This document shows, one piece after another, positions 1-5,100 of a DNA stretch of 5,100 bases. A program made the translations under genes and the position numbers. The notes beneath the pieces were generated by a model. That model was not told the origin of the DNA and ran no database searches. It was given only the letters and a program-made list of their open reading frames with translations. Each line of letters begins with the position of its first letter. Within the stretch, counting starts at the first letter, position 1. This DNA comes from Pseudomonadota bacterium (GTDB taxonomy: Bacteria; Pseudomonadota; Alphaproteobacteria; Acetobacterales; Acetobacteraceae). The stretch covers positions 1 through 5,100 of the forward strand of contig JAJZEG010000298.1 in the NCBI GenBank assembly GCA_021828605.1, read 5' to 3'.

Positions 1-107
1 GTCGGCACAGCGGGGGGTGCCGCGCAGGCGGCGACGGCGAGTACGGTTCCCAGCGCGACCAGCAGAGCGTTGATCCGTGCGGCGCGGGTGCGGAATGTTT
101 CAACCAT
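1..107 (-). CDS. Predicted lipoprotein, N-terminal fragment (runs off the left edge)
   Basis: Only the first 35 codons are in the window. The ATG (complement of 105-107) is the earliest possible start, because an in-frame TAA lies four codons upstream (complement of 117-119). The peptide has a basic n-region with Arg6, Arg8 and Arg11, a hydrophobic stretch at about residues 14-27, and a lipobox ending VAAC with Cys28 as the predicted lipidated residue. Ala/Pro-rich sequence follows. This is a classic type II signal peptide, so the mature protein should be anchored to the inner or outer membrane facing the periplasm. Residue 29 is Ala, not Asp, so by the enterobacterial +2 rule there is no inner-membrane retention signal. 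No domain can be named from this fragment. It is divergent from the lytic transglycosylase lipoprotein gene. No Shine-Dalgarno sequence is visible before the ATG. I am confident it is a gene; its function is unknown. Confidence 0.75.
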   Translation of the reverse strand, partial: MVETFRTRAARINALLVALGTVLAVAACAAPPAVP

Positions 108-113
108 AAACTG

Positions 114-143
114 ATTTTAACGCACATCGCGCAAGCGGTCATC
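114..143 (-). promoter_or_regulatory. Possible promoter giving a leaderless lipoprotein mRNA
   Basis: On the minus strand a -10-like TAAAAT (complement of 114-119) lies 6 nt before the ATG at 107. A weak -35-like GATGAC (complement of 138-143) sits 18 nt further upstream. If used, transcription would begin at or next to the start codon, which would fit the absence of a Shine-Dalgarno sequence. The -35 match is poor and this is only a motif reading. Confidence 0.2.
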
Positions 144-200
144 TCTGGATCGAGACCGGCAAAGGGTGAGCGCGGCGGCGGCGGCGCGGAAAACTAATCC

Positions 201-227
201 TTGCCATAATTTGGTCTATAAGATAAC
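201..227 (+). promoter_or_regulatory. Possible promoter for the lytic transglycosylase gene
   Basis: The AT-rich patch contains a -35-like TTGCCA at 201-206. It is followed by -10-like sequences, TATAAG at 217-222 and GATAAC at 222-227. Only the second has a tolerable spacer, at 15 nt. Use of this site would give a 5' untranslated leader of about 145 nt before the ATG at 378. The match to a sigma-70 consensus is weak; the local AT-richness and position are the main support. Confidence 0.22.
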
Positions 228-362
228 AGCTTACACGGCTTGGTTGAGACGCCAGACGAATTGATTTGGTGGGCCGATGCACCGGACGCTCGGGTCGTGC
301 GTGTCAGGATCGGACCACGTGGCGTGCTTATCACAACGCGGCTCGCCGGAGCTGCATAGTTT

Positions 363-367
363 GGAAG
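363..367 (+). promoter_or_regulatory. Ribosome binding site supporting the ATG at 378
   Basis: GGAAG lies 10 nt before the ATG at 378, a slightly long but usable spacing. An in-frame TAG at 357-359 blocks any start further upstream, so the ATG at 378 is the first start available to this frame. Confidence 0.45.
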
Positions 368-377
368 ATCCTACGCC

Positions 378-1676
378 ATGGCAATCACGGCGTCTGCCGT
401 TATCAACCCATCCAAACGCCGCCTGGTTCGGCTGTTCCAGCGCACGACCCTGGTTTGCGCCCTGGCCGCTTTATCGGCCTGTGCCAGCCACGAACCCAAA
501 TTATCCGCAACCGGCCAGGCCGCGCGCTATGCCAATAATACCCATGGTAGTTATACCCCGCCCGGCCCGCCGAGCGATCCGTGGGGGCCTTATATTCGCA
601 TTGCCTCCAAGCGGTTTGATGTGCCGCAGCGTTGGATCAGGCAGGTGATGCGCGTGGAATCCGGCGGGAATGAATATTATGGCGGCCATCTGACCACCTC
701 GCCCACGGGGGCGATGGGGCTGATGCAGCTGGAGCCGGGAACCTATCGCGAGATGGCGGCGCAATACGGGCTCGGCAGCGATCCGTATAACCCGTATAAT
801 AATATCATGGCGGGCACCGCTTATATTCATCAGATGTATCAAATTTATGGCTCGCCGGGATTTTTGGCGGCCTATAATGCCGGGCCCGGAGCGCTGGAAG
901 ATTATTTGGATTATCGCCAGCCGCTGCCTGACGCGACCAAGCAATATATTGCGATGATCGCGCCGCAAATAAATGGGGTCTATCCGGCTTCGCCCGAAGC
1001 GTCGCCCTCCATTTCGGGCGGTGGCGGCGTGGAGCTGGCGATGAACCAGCCCGCCGCGATCAGGCCGGTCAGCGTGGAGGCCGTGAGCGGGTCATCCGCG
1101 ACCGACAGCCTCAATCAGCAAGCCCTCGCGGCAGCGCAAAGTGCCGGGCAAGGTGGGGCGAGTGCGTTGGCGCCGACCGCCTCGCAACCACGGATCGAGG
1201 TTGCGTCATTGACGCCGCCCGCGTCGCCTGTGGAGCAGCCACCCGCGCCGCCGATCAGCCATAGCAGCGGATTTGCGCTGATCCCGAGTGCGGAGGCGGC
1301 GACTCGCCTGCCTTATATTCCGCCGCCACCGATCATTACGCCGCCGCCGGTCGCCATGCCCACGCAGCCGGTGCGGCGCGAAATGCCGACGCGGTCGGCG
1401 GAGAGAAAAATACCGGTGCGGGCTGGTGGGTGGGCGATTCAGGTTGGTGCGTATAACACGCCGTCACAGGCGAAGGCGGCGCTGGGGGTTGCTGAATTAT
1501 CGGCGGTGGGCATTTTGATTAAGGGCCAGCCGGTGGTGGTTAGTGTTAACACCGCGCATGGGCTGTTATATCGGGCGCGCTATGTTGATTTGCCGCAAAA
1601 TGCGGCGCGCGATGCCTGCCAGCGGCTGCGCACCAGCCCGACCGGCTGCGCGGTGGTGCCTCCCGGCGCGCAGTAA
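378..1676 (+). CDS. Lipoprotein lytic transglycosylase, SLT domain plus C-terminal SPOR domain
   Basis: This 432-residue murein hydrolase is predicted to cleave the MurNAc-GlcNAc bond of peptidoglycan with formation of 1,6-anhydroMurNAc. A basic n-region (Lys13 to Arg22) precedes a short hydrophobic core and a lipobox ending LSAC with Cys35, so it should be a periplasm-facing lipoprotein. The SLT domain spans about residues 68-200. It shows catalytic Glu94 in the ESGGN motif, GLMQ at 114-117, AYNAGPG at 165-171 and the closing LPDATKQY motif ending at Tyr190. A low-complexity Pro/Ala/Ser linker (about 200-348, very Pro-rich near 315-325) leads to a SPOR domain (about 349-430) that opens with WAIQVGAY. 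SPOR domains bind glycan strands stripped of stem peptides, typically at the division septum, so a septal role is inferred. The gene is divergent from another lipoprotein gene and convergent with bciB. The SLT assignment is firm; SPOR is likely. Confidence 0.93.
   Translation: MAITASAVINPSKRRLVRLFQRTTLVCALAALSACASHEPKLSATGQAARYANNTHGSYTPPGPPSDPWGPYIRIASKRFDVPQRWIRQVMRVESGGNEYYGGHLTTSPTGAMGLMQLEPGTYREMAAQYGLGSDPYNPYNNIMAGTAYIHQMYQIYGSPGFLAAYNAGPGALEDYLDYRQPLPDATKQYIAMIAPQINGVYPASPEASPSISGGGGVELAMNQPAAIRPVSVEAVSGSSATDSLNQQALAAAQSAGQGGASALAPTASQPRIEVASLTPPASPVEQPPAPPISHSSGFALIPSAEAATRLPYIPPPPIITPPPVAMPTQPVRREMPTRSAERKIPVRAGGWAIQVGAYNTPSQAKAALGVAELSAVGILIKGQPVVVSVNTAHGLLYRARYVDLPQNAARDACQRLRTSPTGCAVVPPGAQ
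978..1421 (+). other. Pro/Ala/Ser-rich linker between the SLT and SPOR domains
   Basis: Codons 201-348 of the transglycosylase encode sequence rich in Pro, Ala, Ser, Gly and Gln with no recognisable fold, including a PPPP run followed by a PPP run near residues 315-325. This probably acts as a flexible spacer of about 150 residues. It would let the catalytic domain, tethered by its N-terminal lipid, and the glycan-binding SPOR domain reach separate sites in the murein layer. The spacer role is inferred. Confidence 0.6.
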
Positions 1677-1680
1677 AGGC

Positions 1681-2886
1681 TCATAAGGGCGGGTTGGGGC
1701 GTTCGCCGGGTTTGGCCGTGATTTCATACGGGGCGACCAGGCGCCAGACATGGTCGGGGATCATTGATTTCATCCGGTTGGGCGCTGCGCGCCGGAGGTG
1801 CAAAACGGTTTCGATGGCTTTCATTTCAACCCGGGTGCGGGCAAATTCCAGGCCGCGCGGGCCGATGCGGGGCATCAGCCAGCCGACGATATGACGCAGC
1901 AGGCGCGGCATGCGCCGGAGCGGCAGGCCGCCCGCCGCGCGCTCGGTATTGGTCCTGAAGCCCGTCACCGCGCCGCGTCGCTTCCCGGCGGCGTGCAGGG
2001 GCGTGATTTTGACTTCATCGCCCAGCAGATCGGCCAGTTCGGCGCCGCGCTCATTGCGGATAATCATCCATTGTTCGCCCTGCCCGGCCATATAGCCGAT
2101 GGTGATATCGGCAAGCGCATTGGTGTAATCGACGCAGGTGCGGCAGGTGAGCGGGAAGAAATCGGAGGGGAGTTTGGCGATCGGGAGTTGCAGAAACGGG
2201 ATGGTTTTGCGCGTGCCATTGGTGAAGCGCAATTCGACGCGATAATCGGCGCGAAACTCCAGATAGGTGATGGTTTCCGGCGCGTTTGATAACAAAGACA
2301 GAAATTGGTGGAAATTTTCGGTGCTGGTATTATCCGAACAGGGCGTGCCGATCACGGTGAGACGCTCGAACCCCAGCGATTGTTCGAGGGCGCGCAGGGC
2401 GTAGATTTGGCAGGGGATGCCGATCACCGCGAGGCGGGTGATGCCTTGGGCGCGGGCCGGTTCGAGCAAGGAGAGTAACGGCGCGTAGCCCATGCGCATG
2501 CCGCGCGCTTGCACCATGTCACCCGCGTTGGTGATCAGGACCGGCAGCGGACGCCAGCGATCTGTTGGGTCCGCCGCCATGGTTAAGACCGCCTGAACCT
2601 GGCCGGTTTCCAGCAATTTTTCGCCCAATCGGGTGGTGATGCCGGTCCATTGCGCGCCGTCGCGGGCCGGTTCCAGCCGGGCTTTGACCATGCGCAAAAA
2701 CGGGCCGAAAAATAACTCGTCGGGCCGGTTTGGATCGCGCGCGCGACCGTGAACCGCCGTTTCCAGGCCGGGATAGTCGGGTTTGATGAACTGGCAGGCC
2801 TGGCCGCAGCGTTTGGGATCGGTGGTGCGCGAGATCCCGCAATCGGTGCAGAGATGCCGAAACGGCGGCACCGCCGCGTTGGTCAT
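1681..2886 (-). CDS. bciB: Divinyl chlorophyllide a 8-vinyl reductase, BciB type (F420 hydrogenase/dehydrogenase beta-subunit family)
   Basis: This 401-residue protein has the length and motif order of BciB. That flavin and iron-sulfur enzyme uses reduced ferredoxin to convert the 8-vinyl group of divinyl chlorophyllide to ethyl in (bacterio)chlorophyll synthesis. Visible motifs are CTDCG (Cys13, Cys16), Cys27 and Cys31, VHGRARD near 45-51, GAQWTGI at 77-83, IGIPCQIYALRA at 155-166 (Cys159), GTPCSDN (Cys183), TCRTCVDYTNALAD (Cys248, Cys251) followed by IGYM, and IGPRGLEFAR at 341-350. These match cyanobacterial BciB as I recall it almost block for block. The eight cysteines suit [4Fe-4S] binding. 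The start ATG overlaps the stop of the upstream glycosyltransferase (ATGA), and no Shine-Dalgarno sequence is seen, so translation is probably coupled. A related 7-hydroxymethyl chlorophyll reductase or a non-photosynthetic paralogue is the alternative. The family is near certain; the exact substrate is probable. Confidence 0.85.
   Translation of the reverse strand: MTNAAVPPFRHLCTDCGISRTTDPKRCGQACQFIKPDYPGLETAVHGRARDPNRPDELFFGPFLRMVKARLEPARDGAQWTGITTRLGEKLLETGQVQAVLTMAADPTDRWRPLPVLITNAGDMVQARGMRMGYAPLLSLLEPARAQGITRLAVIGIPCQIYALRALEQSLGFERLTVIGTPCSDNTSTENFHQFLSLLSNAPETITYLEFRADYRVELRFTNGTRKTIPFLQLPIAKLPSDFFPLTCRTCVDYTNALADITIGYMAGQGEQWMIIRNERGAELADLLGDEVKITPLHAAGKRRGAVTGFRTNTERAAGGLPLRRMPRLLRHIVGWLMPRIGPRGLEFARTRVEMKAIETVLHLRRAAPNRMKSMIPDHVWRLVAPYEITAKPGERPNPPL
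2883..2886 (-). promoter_or_regulatory. ATGA stop/start overlap coupling the glycosyltransferase to bciB
   Basis: On the minus strand the TGA stop of the glycosyltransferase (complement of 2883-2885) shares bases with the ATG of bciB (complement of 2884-2886). The sequence just upstream of that ATG is GC-rich with no purine-rich ribosome binding site, so re-initiation by terminating ribosomes is the likely way bciB is translated. The two genes must therefore share an mRNA. Confidence 0.8.
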
Positions 2887-5100
2887 GGCGCGCGCGGCGA
2901 GCGACGCTGTTTTTTGGCGGCGGTTGGGGCTTTGGCGCTGCCATCATTCGCCGACACCTCGTTATTGGAGGCCGAGGCGGTGGGTGCGATCAGGCAGGAA
3001 GCGCGCATGATCGGCGGCCAGGCGGTTTCCTGGGCGGGTTCGATCACGCGCAAATCCCGATAGACCCCGCCTTCGCGGGCGAAATGCCGGTTGTAAAACG
3101 GATCGACCGGCAGAACATCGCCCCAGCGCACCCGCATCACCTCGTTTTCCAACATAAACCGCGCGAGTTTTTCATCGCTCAGATCATCGCCGCGACTCAT
3201 GCTCTCGCGATGCTCGCACACCACGTCCGGGGTGAATAAAATCCGGTAGCCCGCTTGGCGCAATTTCAAGCAGAGATCGACATCGTTGAACGCGATCCCG
3301 AGCGCCTCGATGTCAAACCCGCCAACCTGCTCGAACGCGTCGCGCCGGACCAGCATGCAGGCGGCCGTTACCGCGGCGACTTCGCGCGCCGTCATCGCAT
3401 GGGCAATATAGCCCGGCTCGGTGCCGCCGAGACCGCGAAAGGCGTGATCGGCAACGCCGCCGACGCCGAGCACCACGCCCGCATGTTGCACCGTGCCGTT
3501 CGGATAGAGCAATTTGGCGCCGATGGCCCCGGCGCCGGGATCGGCCAGCATTTCATTGAGCAGGATACGCAGCCATGCCGGATCATCGACGAACACGTCA
3601 TTGTTCAGGAACAAAAGATAGGGGTGGCGGGCGGCGGCGACGCCTTGATTATTGATGGCGGAATAATTGAACGGCTCGGCGATGCGCAGCACCTTGGTAT
3701 CGGGCAGATTGCCTTGCTCGACCGCGAATTTTTCGGCGTCCGACCCGTCGGACCAGTTATCGAGCAGAATAATTTCGTATTTTACCCCGGTCGTGTGTTT
3801 GCGAATCGCCTCCACGCATTGGCGGGTCAGGGTGATATGGTTGCGATACGGGATCAGAATGGAAATGCCGGGATCGGCGGTGGTGGTGAATTGGGTCCGG
3901 TAGCAGGTGAGCGCGCCGCGCCGCCCGACTTTGCCGGGCAGGCGTCGGCGTTTCAAATGTTCGGCGACGGCGACCTCGCCGGCCAGGGCGGCACGCGGTT
4001 TGGCGCTGGCACCGCTTGCCGTGGATTGGGCGGTCAGGCGCCAGTGATAGAGGATTTCGGCGACGTGATGGACTTCATCGGTGCGCAAATGCTCGGTCAA
4101 GCGGAGCAGTAAATCATGGTCCTGCGCGCCATCGAACCGGGGATCGAGGCCGCCGGCGGTGCGCACCAGATTGGTTTCAGCGACGACCAGATGACAAATA
4201 TAGTTGAGGTCAAGCAGAAACCGGTAATTGAAATCGGGTTTGAAATTAGGCTCGCTCACCCGACCGTGGGAATCGACCTTGTCTTCGTCCGAATAGAGCA
4301 GGCGCGCGCCGGTGGCGGCCTGGGCGCGCATCATCACCTCCAGCGCGCAGGGGGCGAGCAGATCGTCATGATCGAAAAAGGCCACGAATTCGCCCGAAGC
4401 TGCCGCAAGGGCTACGTTGGTGGCGGCGGCGATGCCGGTGTTTTTGGGCTGGGTGATCAGCCGGATGCGCGGATCGAGCTTGGCGAGTTCGGCCAGAGTG
4501 ATGCTCAGCGCATCATCGCGGCTCGCATCATCGACCACAATAAGTTCCCAGTTGGCGTAGGTTTGGGCGCGCACGGAATCGACGGCGGCGAGAAATTCGG
4601 CGAGCACCGGGCGATAGACCGGGCAGAGCACTGAAATGCGGGGCTCATCCAGGCGCACGCCATAGCGCACGGTCGAGCGCGGCAAAATCAGCGGATCATT
4701 TTGCGCGGCCCAGCTGCGGTAATCGGCGAGCGAGAAGCGGTCGGCGGGGAGGGTTGCCTTCAGGTCGCGGCGCAAATTATAGGCGAACCGGAACATCTCG
4801 TCGGTTCGCTCGATCATGGCGGCGATCTGGTTGCGTTCCTGCGCGGTGGGCACGGTGATTTCAATCGGCGCGCCGCGTAATTGCACGCGTTCGGGGATGA
4901 CGTGGAAATCGAGCTTGACCCGTCGGCCCAAGCGCAAGGCTTGGGGCAGCACGAAGGAGAAGCCGCAGGCCGGATCGCAGCCGAGCGCCTCGGCGACGTC
5001 GCCGCGAAACTGATCGGCGACGATTTCCGCAATCGGCTGGCCCTGGGCGGAGACCAGCACGCGCGCGCCGCCGGATTTGGCGTTGCTGCGTTGATCGACC
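2883..5100 (-). CDS. Tandem-domain family 2 glycosyltransferase, 5' end outside the window
   Basis: This large protein has two GT-A fold GT2 modules and probably transfers activated sugars to a growing surface glycan such as O-antigen or exopolysaccharide; donor and acceptor cannot be read. A GTG at 5060 would give 725 residues, but the frame stays open to 5100 and the residues before that GTG continue a fold, so the true start lies beyond the window. Counting from that GTG: an N-terminal accessory domain (1-70), GT2 module 1 (142-345) with CPVYRP, VVDDAS, DHDD at 230-233 and YSDEDK, then module 2 (398-612) with ILIPYRN, LFLNND at 483-488 and the GT2 motif FNDVDLCLKLRQAGY at 591-605. Both modules keep DXD-type metal and nucleotide-sugar motifs. 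The C-terminus ends in an Ala/Ser-rich, basic tail (about 685-725). There is no signal peptide or membrane helix in view, so it is probably cytoplasmic. It overlaps bciB by 4 nt. Confidence 0.92.
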   Translation of the reverse strand, partial: VDQRSNAKSGGARVLVSAQGQPIAEIVADQFRGDVAEALGCDPACGFSFVLPQALRLGRRVKLDFHVIPERVQLRGAPIEITVPTAQERNQIAAMIERTDEMFRFAYNLRRDLKATLPADRFSLADYRSWAAQNDPLILPRSTVRYGVRLDEPRISVLCPVYRPVLAEFLAAVDSVRAQTYANWELIVVDDASRDDALSITLAELAKLDPRIRLITQPKNTGIAAATNVALAAASGEFVAFFDHDDLLAPCALEVMMRAQAATGARLLYSDEDKVDSHGRVSEPNFKPDFNYRFLLDLNYICHLVVAETNLVRTAGGLDPRFDGAQDHDLLLRLTEHLRTDEVHHVAEILYHWRLTAQSTASGASAKPRAALAGEVAVAEHLKRRRLPGKVGRRGALTCYRTQFTTTADPGISILIPYRNHITLTRQCVEAIRKHTTGVKYEIILLDNWSDGSDAEKFAVEQGNLPDTKVLRIAEPFNYSAINNQGVAAARHPYLLFLNNDVFVDDPAWLRILLNEMLADPGAGAIGAKLLYPNGTVQHAGVVLGVGGVADHAFRGLGGTEPGYIAHAMTAREVAAVTAACMLVRRDAFEQVGGFDIEALGIAFNDVDLCLKLRQAGYRILFTPDVVCEHRESMSRGDDLSDEKLARFMLENEVMRVRWGDVLPVDPFYNRHFAREGGVYRDLRVIEPAQETAWPPIMRASCLIAPTASASNNEVSANDGSAKAPTAAKKQRRSPRAP
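4850..5100 (-). other. N-terminal accessory domain of the glycosyltransferase (cut by the window edge)
   Basis: This part of the frame encodes alternating hydrophobic residues with a VLVSAQGQPI strand, an ADQFRGDV segment and a CGFSFVLP segment. I recognise the pattern (dG..i....A..fR.DV....G...GF....P) as a small, probably beta-sandwich, domain found at the front of some alphaproteobacterial glycosyltransferases. The residues coded by 5061-5100 (starting VDQRSN) fit the lead-in to that domain, which is why I place the real start outside the window. Its function is not known to me; acceptor recognition or positioning is a guess. Confidence 0.5.

Larger units (their letters stand above)
108..377. 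other. Divergent intergenic region between two lipoprotein genes
   Basis: This stretch of about 270 bp separates the divergent start codons at 107 (minus) and 378 (plus). It holds an AT-rich patch at about 190-235 in otherwise GC-rich DNA, the likeliest place for promoter elements, and a short GGC-rich run at 171-189. Short frames that open here (from 266 and 277) overlap the transglycosylase gene in other frames and show no domain or signal sequence, so I treat the region as non-coding. I see no tRNA, riboswitch or clear inverted-repeat operator. Confidence 0.6.

Noticed and set aside
171..189. GGC-rich run in the intergenic region as a repeat or hairpin
   Set aside because: It is a short low-complexity stretch, not a defined repeat, and it is not followed by a T-run, so it is neither a terminator nor a repeat element.
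230..377. tRNA or structured RNA in the leader of the transglycosylase gene
   Set aside because: I could not find a T-loop motif, acceptor-stem pairing or any riboswitch core pattern.
266..648. Plus-strand frames beginning in the intergenic region (at 266 and 277)
   Set aside because: They run out of frame into the transglycosylase gene, are rich in Arg, Pro and Cys, and have no signal peptide or domain. The lipoprotein frame from 378 explains the region better.
501..968. Minus-strand open frame inside the transglycosylase
   Set aside because: It is Arg/Ile-rich, has no motif, and lies opposite the SLT catalytic domain.
1310..1352. CCG-rich run as a DNA repeat
   Set aside because: It encodes the proline-rich part of the linker in the transglycosylase, so the repetition reflects protein composition.
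1798..2289. Plus-strand open frame opposite bciB
   Set aside because: bciB has conserved cysteine and flavin-site motifs over the same bases; the opposite frame has none and no ribosome binding site.
3255..4112. Long open frame on the plus strand opposite the glycosyltransferase
   Set aside because: It lies entirely antisense to a gene with clear GT2 motifs. Its translation is Gly/Ala/Ile/Asp-rich with no recognisable domain, as expected for the complement of a GC-rich coding frame.
4116..4634. Second plus-strand open frame opposite the glycosyltransferase
   Set aside because: It is antisense to module 1, which holds the DHDD motif, and shows only low-complexity shadow composition.

Overview
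The window looks like a chromosomal segment of a GC-rich Gram-negative alphaproteobacterium. Three things suggest this: two predicted lipobox lipoproteins, a periplasmic SLT-SPOR murein enzyme, and large tandem-domain family 2 glycosyltransferases. A BciB-type divinyl chlorophyllide reductase homologue points to a phototrophic or photosynthesis-capable lineage. Acetobacteraceae such as Acidiphilium or Rhodopila relatives would fit, but the genus is an inference from gene content and style.

Layout. (1) At 1-107, on the minus strand, is the N-terminus of a lipoprotein that runs off the left edge. (2) A non-coding stretch of about 270 bp (108-377) separates it from the next gene, which is divergent, so this stretch should hold promoters for both. 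(3) At 378-1676, on the plus strand, is a lipoprotein lytic transglycosylase with an SLT catalytic domain, a long Pro/Ala/Ser linker and a C-terminal SPOR domain. (4) Facing it on the minus strand, with only 4 bp between stop codons, is a two-gene unit. It consists of a long tandem GT2 glycosyltransferase (2883 to beyond 5100, 5' end outside the window) followed by bciB (1681-2886), joined by an ATGA stop/start overlap.

How the genes relate. The left half is cell-envelope biology: an outer-membrane-anchored murein lyase probably directed to septal, denuded glycan. The glycosyltransferase fits surface polysaccharide or O-antigen type glycan synthesis. bciB is the odd member. Its family reduces the 8-vinyl group of divinyl chlorophyllide during (bacterio)chlorophyll synthesis, yet here it is translationally coupled to a glycosyltransferase with no other photosynthesis gene in view.

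I found no RNA genes, CRISPR array, insertion sequence or convincing rho-independent terminator. I found no clearly undescribed system. The points most worth following up are the setting of bciB, its altered N-terminal cysteine pattern, and the extra N-terminal domain of the glycosyltransferase.
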